Made by a program: the position numbers and the translations under genes | Notes under the pieces: model-generated | Database searches by the model: none | The model's input: the letters and a program-made list of their open reading frames with translations, nothing else | What the model was told of the DNA's origin: nothing | Shown: positions 19,275-26,653 of the stretch, in pieces | How the letters are laid out: each line of letters starts with the position of its first letter | How positions within the stretch are numbered: position 1 is the stretch's first letter | NCBI RefSeq assembly: GCF_002284575.1 | Contig: NZ_NPKJ01000030.1 | Location: forward strand, 1 to 58,082 | Direction: 5' to 3' | From: Mesorhizobium temperatum | GTDB taxonomy: Bacteria > Pseudomonadota > Alphaproteobacteria > Rhizobiales > Rhizobiaceae | DNA length: 58,082 nucleotides

Positions 19275-20590
19275 GCATGGCAGACATAAGCAACAACTTC
19301 GTCGGCATCAAATCGCCGAATCCGTTCTGGCTGGCTTCGGCGCCGCCGACCGACAAGGCCTACAACGTCATCCGCGCCTTTAGGGCGGGCTGGGGCGGCG
19401 TTGTCTGGAAGACGCTCGGCGAAGAGGGCCCGCCGGTGGTCAACGTCAACGGTCCGCGTTACGGCGCGATCTGGGGCGCCGACCGCCGCCTGCTCGGTTT
19501 GAACAACATCGAGCTGATCACCGACCGCGACCTGCAGGTCAATCTGCGCGAGATCAAGCAGGTCAAGATGGACTGGCCCGACCGCGCCATCGTCGTCTCG
19601 CTGATGGTGCCTTGCGAGGAGCACGCGTGGAAGGCGATCCTGCCGGTGGTCGAGGAGACCGGGGCCGACGGCATCGAGCTCAATTTCGGCTGCCCGCACG
19701 GCATGTCGGAACGCGGCATGGGCTCGGCGGTCGGCCAAGTGCCGGAATACATCGAAATGGTGGTGCGCTGGTGCAAGGCCAACACCCGCATGCCTGTGAT
19801 CACCAAGCTGACGCCCAACATCACCGACATACGCAAGCCGGCGCGGGCCGCCCTTGCCGGCGGCACCGACGCGGTGTCGCTGATCAACACCATCAATTCG
19901 ATCACCGGCGTCAATCTCGATAGTTTCGCACCGGAGCCGACGATCGACGGCAAGGGTTCGCATGGCGGCTATTGCGGCCCGGCGGTGAAGCCGATCGCCA
20001 TGAACATGGTGGCCGAAATCGCGCGCGATCCCGAAACGCATGGGCTGCCGATCTCCGGCATCGGCGGCATCACCACATGGCGCGACGCCGCCGAATTCAT
20101 GGCGCTCGGCGCCGGCAATGTTCAGGTGTGCACGGCGGCGATGACTTATGGCTTCAAGATCGTGCAGGAGATGATCGCCGGCCTGGAAAACTGGATGGAC
20201 GAGAAAGGCCATGCCTCGCTCGACGACATCGTCGGCCGCGCCACGCCCAACGTCACCGACTGGCAGTATCTCAACCTCAACTACATCGCCAAGGCGCATA
20301 TCGACCAGGAGGCCTGCATCAAATGCGGCCGCTGCCACATCGCCTGCGAGGACACTGCGCATCAGGCAATCACCGCAATCGTCGACGGCGTCAGGCATTT
20401 CGAGGTGATCGAGGCCGAATGCGTCGGCTGCAATCTTTGCGTCAATGTCTGCCCGGTCGAGAACTGCATCACCATGGAACCGCTGGCGGCCGGCGTAATC
20501 GACCAGCGCACCGGCAGACCGGTGTCGCCGGTCTACGCCAACTGGACGACGCATCCGAACAACCCCATGGCCAAGGTGGCGGCGGAATAG
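19271..20590 (+). CDS. preA: NAD-dependent dihydropyrimidine dehydrogenase, PreA subunit
   Basis: This is the catalytic FMN subunit, 439 residues. The N-terminal barrel is dihydroorotate-dehydrogenase-like. NFGCPHGMSERGMG contains Asn138 and Cys141, matching the substrate-binding Asn and catalytic Cys of mammalian DPD, and LINTINS supplies the later conserved Asn-Thr pair. The C-terminus is a two-cluster ferredoxin domain, CIKCGRCHIAC (349-359) and CVGCNLCVNVCP (384-395). It works as a heterodimer pair with PreT in the first step of reductive pyrimidine breakdown. ATG at 19277 is an alternative start. The IS4 element begins about 350 bases downstream and separates this pair from the later pathway genes. 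Confidence 0.93.
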   Translation: MSMADISNNFVGIKSPNPFWLASAPPTDKAYNVIRAFRAGWGGVVWKTLGEEGPPVVNVNGPRYGAIWGADRRLLGLNNIELITDRDLQVNLREIKQVKMDWPDRAIVVSLMVPCEEHAWKAILPVVEETGADGIELNFGCPHGMSERGMGSAVGQVPEYIEMVVRWCKANTRMPVITKLTPNITDIRKPARAALAGGTDAVSLINTINSITGVNLDSFAPEPTIDGKGSHGGYCGPAVKPIAMNMVAEIARDPETHGLPISGIGGITTWRDAAEFMALGAGNVQVCTAAMTYGFKIVQEMIAGLENWMDEKGHASLDDIVGRATPNVTDWQYLNLNYIAKAHIDQEACIKCGRCHIACEDTAHQAITAIVDGVRHFEVIEAECVGCNLCVNVCPVENCITMEPLAAGVIDQRTGRPVSPVYANWTTHPNNPMAKVAAE

Positions 20591-20714
20591 GGAGCGGACG
20601 GGTGAACGGTCTGTCTCGCGCTCGGGCAAGAGGAGATTTGTTCGGCGCGCGAGCGTGCAACGTTGAGGTTGGCGCTGCCCCTCAGAGGAAACGCTAAGCG
20701 CCAAGTGCGGCTGC

Positions 20715-20937
20715 CTCCGCAGAACTTGGGTTCCTCGCCCCACGAAGTGGGTACGAAGTGGGGAGAGGTGGCCCGGCGAAGCCGGGACGGAGAGGGGTCT
20801 TGCGGCGGGCGGGAACTGTTCAAGGCTCCTGAAGCACTTCCTATCATGCTCGCGCCCCATCCTTCACCGGTTCTGGCTTCGCGACTGTCGCCCCCCTCTC
20901 CGTCCCGGCTTCGCCGGGCCACCTCTCCCCGCTCCGC
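20715..20937. repeat. Large palindromic repeat with perfect 38-bp arms
   Basis: 20760-20797 (starting GGGGAGAGGTGGCCCGGCGA) and 20893-20930 are perfect inverted copies separated by 95 bases. A further segment near 20718-20742 (AACTTGGGTTCCTCGCCCC) has its inverted partner on the other side of the IS at about 22246-22266. The whole gap 20591-20937 holds repeats and no gene. Confidence 0.85.
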
Positions 20938-22237
20938 GCAGGGCTGTCCGGGGAAAGTTATTCATATATGAAGGCCATCTGATTGGAAGAGGCTCGGTCT
21001 TTTGGTCGGCTTGGATTGACCGGTGGCGGCTTGTGGATGGTGTGCATTTTCCGCCGCCCGAACAAGTATTGAGCGACCAGTTCTGTGAACCTCAAGATTG
21101 GAATAGGGACGCGGCGGGTGCGCGCGACAATGCGCAGCAGCGCATAGGCGATCATTGCGGCAAAGAGTTGCAGGCGGATTGCATTGCCGTTGTTGCCGAG
21201 GAACTTGCGGATCTTGAGGTGCTGCTTGATCCATCGGAACAGAAGCTCGATTTGCCAGCGGCCTTTGTAGAGCCGTCCAATCTCGACGGCGGAGCGCTCC
21301 AGATCGTTGGTCAAAAGCGTGATGGTGTCGCCCTCTTCGCGCTGAACGCGCAGGCGACGCAGGCGCATCGGCAGCTTGCAAACGCCCTTGCTGACCAGGC
21401 TTACCTCACTGTCTTCCACAACCAGGAATCCGTCGCCCTGCGGCTCGGCTATAGGGCGATCGCACACCAGCGCCAGCCCCATGTTGGCCTTGGGCCGCGT
21501 CACGAAGATCGATCCGGCTTCGGCGATCGCCGTCCACCAGCCATAATGGCAGTAGCCCTTGTCGAACACGTAGGTGGCTCCAGCTTCGATCGTGATCTGG
21601 CGGCCGACCTGGGCGTCGTTGACATTGGCGTCGGTGATGTCGAGGACGCGCGCACAGTCGGCCTTCGGGTCATAGACGACATGCACCTTCATGCCGCGGA
21701 TGCGCCCGTTCGACTTGGCCCAATCGCACAGTTTGCCGAGCGGGATGGGGGGTCGAGTCGATCAGCCGCAGCATTTCTTCGCCCTCGCGCCGCGTTTGCC
21801 TGTCGAGCAGGTTCGCCACCAGACTGAACGCCTCGGCAAAGATGGCGACCGGACGCCGTCTGTTGGCGTCCGACAAGGTCGAACGCATCAAGGGACCGCT
21901 GCCCAGGTGATAATGATGCTGGCTGTTGGCGTTCCAGCCGGCTTCCAGGCCACGCAAGCCGCTGCTGCCGCTGAACTGGGCATAGATCAGCGCCACCAGA
22001 TGATCCCAGCTTCTGAACGATTTGTCGTACGCATCCCCGTCGTGGCGATCCACAATTGCTTGGAATTGACGCCGATCGATGGGTTCAAGAAGCTGACCGA
22101 AGATGCTAGGTGCAAAGCGCATGCCCCGTTCCTTTTCTGAGTCTCGACAACCAGAGAGAAGACGGACAAACCCCGTTTTACGGGGCATGCACATGCGGCA
22201 TTTCGATTCACTCAAAACTTTCCCCGGACAGCCCTGC
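20938..22237 (-). mobile_element. IS4-family insertion sequence, about 1.3 kb
   Basis: The element is bounded by 22-bp perfect terminal inverted repeats, 20938-20959 (starting GCAGGGCTGTCC) and 22216-22237. It encodes one transposase on the minus strand, broken by a frameshift. No convincing target-site duplication is visible. The inserted element splits a palindromic intergenic repeat, and it lies between preA and the Rrf2 cassette. Confidence 0.85.
20958..22122 (-). pseudogene. IS4-family transposase, frameshifted
   Basis: The transposase starts at ATG 22122 (MRFAPSIFGQLLEPIDRRQF) after AAGGAACGGGGC. It runs in one frame to LIDSTP and then must change frame to continue as IPLGKLCDWAKSN and MKVHVVYDPKADC, to a stop at 20958. 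The break coincides with a run of six G on the plus strand (21747-21752), where five would keep one frame. The DDE signature is otherwise intact: Asp in LIDSTP, and the IS4 YREK motif in YKGRWQIELLFRWIKQHLKI. The indel is probably inactivating. A programmed shift would have to be +1, which is unusual for this family, and a homopolymer sequencing error is also possible. Confidence 0.85.
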
Positions 22238-22275
22238 ACAAGTGGGGGCGAGGAACCCAAGTTCCGCAAACTTGT
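22238..22275. repeat. Right-hand remainder of the repeat split by the IS
   Basis: GTGGGGGCGAGGAACCCAAG near 22243-22262 is an inverted match to the segment at about 20720-20745 on the other flank. It looks like the second arm of the same palindrome. The rest of 22276-22394 is AT-richer and holds no gene. Confidence 0.65.
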
Positions 22276-22394
22276 GTCCGCAGGATGAGCGGCAGCGCCA
22301 CCTTTAAAAAAGAGCGCGCCCAAAGCTCTCCGACTTTCCGCAAACCTCATGCACATCTCATTTTTGAATGGGCGATTTCTCATTTTTCTATTGC

Positions 22395-22425
22395 GGATAA
22401 AATTTATCCACGATAAAACATATCC
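22395..22425 (+). promoter_or_regulatory. Tandem dyads upstream of the Rrf2 gene (candidate autoregulatory operator)
   Basis: GGATAAAATTTATCC (22395-22409) is a palindrome of 7-bp arms around one base. A second, weaker dyad, GATAAAACATATC (22412-22424), follows at once. They end about 20 bases before the start codon. Rrf2 regulators commonly bind such AT-rich dyads over their own promoters. Confidence 0.6.
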
Positions 22426-22445
22426 ATGAATTGGAGATCAGCACG

Positions 22446-22964
22446 ATGAAGCTGGGTGAGGGCGTCGAAGCGGCCATCCACTGCGCCGCAATGCTTGCCG
22501 GCGTCGAAGGCGCAGCGACGATGCCGGGTGCTGCCTTGGCGGAAGCCTTTGGTTTGTCGCCGAGCTATCTCCTCAAGCATCTCAACGCGCTGACGGCGTC
22601 GGGCATCTTGGAATCGGTGCCGGGCCCATCGGGCGGTTACCGGCTGGCGCGGCCGGCCGAGCGCATAACGCTGCTCGACATCGTGCTCACCGTGGAAGGA
22701 CGCGAGCCGGCCTTCCGTTGCGGCGAAATCCGTCAGCGCGGGCCGGTCAGGCTCGATGCCTCGGTCTATGTCAAACCCTGCGGCATCAGCGTCGCGATGC
22801 TGAAGGCTGAGCGCGCCTATCGCGCCGCTCTTGCCGAGGCCCGGCTGTCCGACATCGTGGCGGAATACGTGAGCGATGCCGATCCCCGTTCGGTCGCCGC
22901 GAACTGCGCCTTTGTCGAGCGCCATCAGCGACCGCAGAAATCCAGTTCAACCAAGCAAGCGTGA
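22446..22964 (+). CDS. Rrf2 family transcriptional regulator
   Basis: The 172-residue protein has an N-terminal winged helix typical of Rrf2 (LAEAFGLSPSYLLKHLNALTASGIL, then the wing SVPGPSGGYRLARPAERITLLDIV). The cluster-binding region shows FRCGEIRQRGP with Cys92, and a second cysteine at 112 in KPCGIS. The three-cysteine set of Fe-S-sensing IscR is not present, so it may sense a thiol or redox change directly. TTG at 22431 is in frame, but ATG at 22446 is nine bases after GGAG. It is followed by AhpD-like and DoxX genes, a cassette in which the regulator probably responds to the same stress those proteins relieve. Confidence 0.88.
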   Translation: MKLGEGVEAAIHCAAMLAGVEGAATMPGAALAEAFGLSPSYLLKHLNALTASGILESVPGPSGGYRLARPAERITLLDIVLTVEGREPAFRCGEIRQRGPVRLDASVYVKPCGISVAMLKAERAYRAALAEARLSDIVAEYVSDADPRSVAANCAFVERHQRPQKSSSTKQA

Positions 22965-22976
22965 AAGGTAATGACG

Positions 22977-23435
22977 ATGAAGCAGAGGCTGCAATTCTTC
23001 GGCGCGGCGCCGAAAATCATGAAAGCGGTGTCGGCGCTCAACAAGGCGGTCGACGAATGCGGGCTCGAGGTGAGCCTGTTGCACCTGATCAAGCTGCGGG
23101 CGTCGCAGATCAATGGCTGTTCGTACTGCGTCGAGATGCACAGCCGCGAGGCGCGCCGTGATGGCGAGACCGAGCAGCGGCTCTATCTCGTCTCCGCCTG
23201 GAAGGAATCGCCGCTGTTTTCCGAGCGCGAACGCGCTGCCTTCGCCTGGACCGAGGCGGTGACGAAGATCGCGGACAGCGGGGTGCCGGATGATCTCTAC
23301 GCAAAAACGCTCGAACACTTCTCGGAAGAGGAACTGGTCAAGCTGTCCGTCGCGATCGGCATGATCAACTCCTGGAACCGGCTTTGCATCCCGTTCCAGG
23401 CCATTCATCCGATGCCGGCGGCCAAGGCCGCGTGA
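22977..23435 (+). CDS. Carboxymuconolactone decarboxylase/AhpD-like family protein
   Basis: About 152 residues. The family core is NGCSYCVEMHSREARRDGE, where CSYC is the redox-active CxxC pair and the following His completes the AhpD proton-relay motif. Proteins of this type act as alkylhydroperoxidase-like enzymes or thiol reductases in the cytosol. ATG at 22971 lies only one base after AAAGGT, so ATG at 22977 is the better start. It begins 12 bases after the Rrf2 stop codon and is certainly in the same transcript. Substrate unknown. Confidence 0.88.
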   Translation: MKQRLQFFGAAPKIMKAVSALNKAVDECGLEVSLLHLIKLRASQINGCSYCVEMHSREARRDGETEQRLYLVSAWKESPLFSERERAAFAWTEAVTKIADSGVPDDLYAKTLEHFSEEELVKLSVAIGMINSWNRLCIPFQAIHPMPAAKAA

Positions 23436-23494
23436 GTGAACGATCCGGGCACGCGGCCTTGCGCCGCGTGCCATTTTTGTTTGGGGATCAGAAC

Positions 23495-23872
23495 ATGTTG
23501 TCGAATTTTGAGAATGAGATTGTTCTTGCCGCCCGCCTGCTGCTTGGCGGCGCGTTCGTCTTTGCCGGTCTGCGCAATATCCAGAATGCAGGCTTCCTGA
23601 CCCAGCTGATGACGACACGCGGCGTGCCGCAGGCGCGGCTGATGCTGTGGCTCGGCATCGTCGTGCAGATCGTCGCCGGAGCGCTGGTGATCGCAGGCAT
23701 CTGGACCGCTCTTGCAGCGGCATGTCTCATCCTCTTCCTGCTGGTCGCGACACCGATGTTCGACAATTTCTGGGATCACCAGGGTCCGGAGCGCGCCGCC
23801 CGCATCAACGGCTTTGTCGCCAATGTCGCGCTGACCGGCGGGTTCCTGGCGCTGATGGGCCAAGCGCTTTAA
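23495..23872 (+). CDS. DoxX family membrane protein (second copy)
   Basis: The 125-residue product has four helices: ARLLLGGAFVFAGLRNIQN, LWLGIVVQIVAGALVIAGIW, AAACLILFLLVATPMFDNFW and FVANVALTGGFLALMG. It belongs to the DoxX/DoxD-like group. ATG at 23495 follows GGGGATC. It is the third member of the Rrf2-AhpD-DoxX cassette, and cotranscription suggests a membrane redox partner for the AhpD-like protein. It is only distantly similar to the DoxX protein at 14706-15068. Confidence 0.85.
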   Translation: MLSNFENEIVLAARLLLGGAFVFAGLRNIQNAGFLTQLMTTRGVPQARLMLWLGIVVQIVAGALVIAGIWTALAAACLILFLLVATPMFDNFWDHQGPERAARINGFVANVALTGGFLALMGQAL

Positions 23873-23963
23873 GGGGAATCGCGCAGCCGATTTGGTACGA
23901 TTTGTCGTTGCTCCGTTGCGATTGCCTCGTATGATTGGCTCAGTTTCGCTTGTCGGAGCCTTT

Positions 23964-24458
23964 ATGGAGCAAAGCTGGAATAGCTTCTGGGGAAGCGTTT
24001 CGCAGGCGTTTCACCTCGCGCTCTCGCCGCTTCTGGCGCTTGCCGAAACATTCGGCTATTTTCCGAGCGATATCCAACTCTGGTGCTTCGTCTGCGGTCT
24101 CTTTTTCCTGGTGCTCGTCGTTCCCCACACCTATGGCGATCTCGTGCTTCGGCGCCGTCGCGTCTACGTGACAGGCAAGGTGGTGGAGATAGAGATGTCG
24201 GACGACTCGCCCAGGACGCCGATCATCGAATTCGCCGATCGTCTCGGCAAGATCTGGCGCTTTGAATCGCATTTGCCGGTCAACAACATGACCGGTTCGG
24301 TCGGAGCGGCGGTAAAGGTCATGTATGATCCCCTGCATCCGAACCGGGCACGGGAAGTGGGGCGGCCGATCATGAAGGCAGCCCACACGGCGATATGGTA
24401 TGCTATTATCGCCGGGCTAATGGCGCTGGCCTTCTGGCCCGGCCTGACGTCCGATTGA
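23964..24458 (+). CDS. DUF3592-like membrane protein
   Basis: The 164-residue product has a hydrophobic helix near LWCFVCGLFFLVLVVP and another near the C-terminus (AIWYAIIAGLMALAFWPG). Between them is a soluble beta domain with the DUF3592 pattern: VTGKVVEIE, then PIIEFADRLGKIWRFES, then GAAVKVMYDPLHPNRARE. Proteins of this domain have no known biochemical role. ATG at 23964 has GGAG six bases upstream, and an in-frame ATG at 23931 would add 11 residues. It is probably separate from the redox cassette. Confidence 0.7.
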   Translation: MEQSWNSFWGSVSQAFHLALSPLLALAETFGYFPSDIQLWCFVCGLFFLVLVVPHTYGDLVLRRRRVYVTGKVVEIEMSDDSPRTPIIEFADRLGKIWRFESHLPVNNMTGSVGAAVKVMYDPLHPNRAREVGRPIMKAAHTAIWYAIIAGLMALAFWPGLTSD

Positions 24459-24490
24459 GCCTTTCGAATAGCCGCTGCCATACCGCTTGT

Positions 24491-24526
24491 TTATGCAGTG
24501 TCGTTATCCCAAAACCGCTGCGCACC
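24491..24526. repeat. Truncated copy of a rhizobial palindromic repeat
   Basis: TTATGCAGTGTCGTTATCCC and AAAACCGCTGCGCAC match the left half of the complete palindrome at 39538-39584. It lies exactly where the broken SDR gene loses similarity. Confidence 0.75.
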
Positions 24527-24712
24527 CTCGGGTCGCGTTGAAAGCAGCGAGTGCGACGTTGCCGGACAGGCTCTGTCGCGCCCGTTCGAGCTTCTCTGGC
24601 TGCGGCCGGTGATGGTGACCGTCATGCCCTGGCCAAGCAACTTCTGCGCCGTGGCGAGGCCGATGCCGGACGAGCCGCCGACGATCACGGCATGTTGGGC
24701 TTTGTCAGTCAT
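24527..24712 (-). pseudogene. Short-chain dehydrogenase fragment (truncated and frameshifted)
   Basis: It begins at ATG 24712, overlapping the stop of the upstream SDR by ATGA, and reads VIVGGSSGIGLATAQKLLGQ then TITGRSQ, a normal Rossmann start. After about residue 39 the frame is lost. One frame over, the DNA still reads EKLERARQSLSGNVALAAFN, the expected continuation of an SDR, so a one-base deletion near 24595-24600 is likely. All similarity ends near 24527, where a palindromic repeat begins. About three quarters of the gene is gone. It was once translationally coupled to its neighbour. Confidence 0.8.
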
Positions 24713-25548
24713 GAATGCCGTTCCTTCGATTTGGGGGAGGGACGCTCGACAAGCTCGAGGCTCAGTGTCCGCAATTGCTGTCTTGCCTTTGCGTCATAGA
24801 CTTGATGATCGGCGCGGGATTCCCTCTGGCCGTCGAAATAGAGGCCGCTTCGTCCTTCAAGCGCTGGCGACGTCGCTAGATTGAGGATGGCTTCGGCGCC
24901 GGTTTCGACCGAGCTCCAGGGCGTGATGCCCGCTTGCCGGACCATGGTGGTGTTCATGTAGCTTGCCGGATGCAGGCTGTTGACGGTCACATTGGTGGCC
25001 CTCAGCTCCTGCGCCAGATCGATGGTGAACATGATCTGCGCCAGCTTGCTCTGGCAGTAGGCGCGGACACCGTCGTAGTTGCGGGTCAGCATGACATCGT
25101 CGAAATCGATCGGTTGCTGGCCGGCCGAGGCGACATTGACGATGCGCGCCGGCGCGCTCGCCTTGAGCAGCGGCAGAAGCTCCGATGTGAGCAGGAAGCC
25201 AGCGAGATAGTTGACGGCAAAGCGCAGTTCGTAGCCGTCCGCGCTGACCTGTCGTTTGGTGCCGGCAGTGCCGATGCCGGCGTTATTGATGAGGATGTCG
25301 AGTCGGTCAGTCCTGACGCGTACGGCCTCGGCGAGACGGCGGACTTCGGCCAGGGACGAGAGGTCGGCGACGAGAAGCTCGGCCTTGCCGCCGGCGGCTT
25401 CGATCTCGGCGACCGTTGCCTTGCCCCGTGTCGCATCGCGGCCATGCACCAGGACCCGCGCGCCGCCGGCGCCGAGCCTTTGCGCGACCAAACGGCCGAC
25501 GCCGTCGGTCGATCCGGTGATGAGGACGGTCTTGTCTTTCAGTTCCAT
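24709..25548 (-). CDS. Short-chain dehydrogenase/reductase
   Basis: The 279-residue SDR has TVLITGSTDGVGRLVAQRLG (NAD(P)-binding glycine motif), NNAGIG, the catalytic-Ser region IVNVASAGQQ, and YCQSKLAQ with the Tyr-Lys pair. It resembles the retinol-dehydrogenase/oxidoreductase group that acts on alcohols or ketones with NADP(H). ATG at 25548 is eight bases after GGAGG. That SD lies just after another in-frame ATG (25563), which is less likely. It is followed directly by the broken SDR fragment. Substrate unknown. Confidence 0.85.
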   Translation of the reverse strand: MELKDKTVLITGSTDGVGRLVAQRLGAGGARVLVHGRDATRGKATVAEIEAAGGKAELLVADLSSLAEVRRLAEAVRVRTDRLDILINNAGIGTAGTKRQVSADGYELRFAVNYLAGFLLTSELLPLLKASAPARIVNVASAGQQPIDFDDVMLTRNYDGVRAYCQSKLAQIMFTIDLAQELRATNVTVNSLHPASYMNTTMVRQAGITPWSSVETGAEAILNLATSPALEGRSGLYFDGQRESRADHQVYDAKARQQLRTLSLELVERPSPKSKERHS

Positions 25549-25700
25549 GCTCGGAGCCTCCATGTCGTTGCTCTGAAGGGAAGATGGGATGTCAAACACG
25601 CTTCAAACAGTTCAAACTTAATCCCGGTATCAATACTGCTATAATGACGCCAATGGATTCCCCGACGCACTCCGCCGATGGTTGGCCGCAGCCCGTCAGC

Positions 25701-25762
25701 TTCGTCATCCTGCGGCGCAGCAAGGAGCGGAGCGACGCAGCGCAGACCCCAGGATGTCGAAA
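25701..25762. repeat. Interspersed repeat (TTCGTCATCC family)
   Basis: TTCGTCATCCTGCGGCGCAG through ACCCCAGGAT matches, in inverted orientation, the element at about 32642-32698 (CCTAGGGTCTGCGCC to CCTAGGATGACGAA). It lies between the SDR gene and rutR. Confidence 0.75.
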
Positions 25763-25768
25763 CGAGAG

Positions 25769-26410
25769 TTAGGTTTTCGGCTTCAACCCATCGATGAACA
25801 ATTGCTCGAGAAACCTTGCCGCGTCTTCGAAGCGGCCGTCACCGCCGCGGTTAGGCCCGAGCACGGCGCGGACCTGAACGTCGAAATCGGCATAGTGCTG
25901 CGTCGTCGCCCAGATCGAGAAGATCAGGTGCCAGGGGTCGGTGTGGGCGATCTTGCCGGCGCGCATCCAGCCCTTGATGACGGCGGCCTTCTCGTCGACC
26001 AGCGTCTTCAGCTCGCCTTCCAGCATCGGCATGATGCGCGGCGCGCCCTGCAGGATCTCGTTGGCGAACAGCCGGCTTTCCCTAGGGAAATCGCGCGCCA
26101 TTTCGAGTTTGCGCCTGATGTAGCTGCGCAATTCGGTCAAGGGGTCGCCGATGTCGTCGAGTTCGCGCAGCGGCGCCAGCCAGGTGTCCAGAAGCCGCTG
26201 CATCAGCGTCTCGTGGATGTCCTCCTTGCGGCGGAAATAGTAGAGCAGGTTAGGCTTCGACATGCCGGCGGCTTCGGCGATCTGGTCGATGGTCGAGCCG
26301 CGAAAGCCGTTGGTTGAGAAGACCTCGAGCGCCGCCTCCAGGATGAGCTCGCGTTTTTCCTGCTGGATGCGGGTGCGACGAGGGGCGGGGGTGTCCATGC
26401 CAGTCGTCAT
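25769..26410 (-). CDS. rutR: TetR-family pyrimidine-utilisation regulator RutR
   Basis: The 213-residue protein follows E. coli RutR closely. It has the helix-turn-helix QIAEAAGMSKPNLLYYFRRK, then LLDTWLAPL, then YIRRKLEMARDFPRESRLF, then the ligand-pocket and dimer segments LVDEKAAVIKGWM and DPWHLIFSIWATTQHYADF. RutR is a cytosolic repressor that releases DNA when it binds uracil. It is divergent from the aminotransferase operon, with 243 bases between, and RutR-like boxes are visible there and before preT. ATG at 26398 is an alternative start. Two CTGGACCA direct repeats at 26439 and 26452 might serve autoregulation. Confidence 0.88.
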   Translation of the reverse strand: MTTGMDTPAPRRTRIQQEKRELILEAALEVFSTNGFRGSTIDQIAEAAGMSKPNLLYYFRRKEDIHETLMQRLLDTWLAPLRELDDIGDPLTELRSYIRRKLEMARDFPRESRLFANEILQGAPRIMPMLEGELKTLVDEKAAVIKGWMRAGKIAHTDPWHLIFSIWATTQHYADFDVQVRAVLGPNRGGDGRFEDAARFLEQLFIDGLKPKT

Positions 26411-26543
26411 CCGCGCAGAACATTGCCGCGAGGGTCATCTGGACCAATTCTCTGGACCAGTTTTTCTCCGGCCTGTGGAGCGCGCTTTAGCTGCCGCATT
26501 TCCGCTAGTAATCCCTTGACCGCCGACAGGGCGGTGCTAACGT

Positions 26544-26559
26544 TTGTCCAACCGGTCAA
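26544..26559 (+). promoter_or_regulatory. Candidate RutR operator upstream of the aminotransferase
   Basis: TTGTCCAACCGGTCAA matches the E. coli RutR consensus TTGACCAnnTGGTCAA at 12 of 14 defined positions. It is itself a near-perfect dyad (TTGnCC-N4-GGnCAA). It lies in the rutR/aminotransferase divergent gap, about 95 bases before the aminotransferase start. Confidence 0.6.
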
Positions 26560-26653
26560 AAATTTGCGTAGCACAAAAACGCAGCAGAGACCAAGTGTCG
26601 GGAAGACCAAGCGTTAGCCGCACCGAAACAGGTTACAAGGGGAAGTCTTGGTC

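Noticed and set aside
21747..21752. Programmed frameshifting in the IS4 transposase
   Set aside because: The needed shift is +1 at a C6 run, while programmed IS shifts are usually -1 with a structured signal. An indel or sequencing error is simpler.
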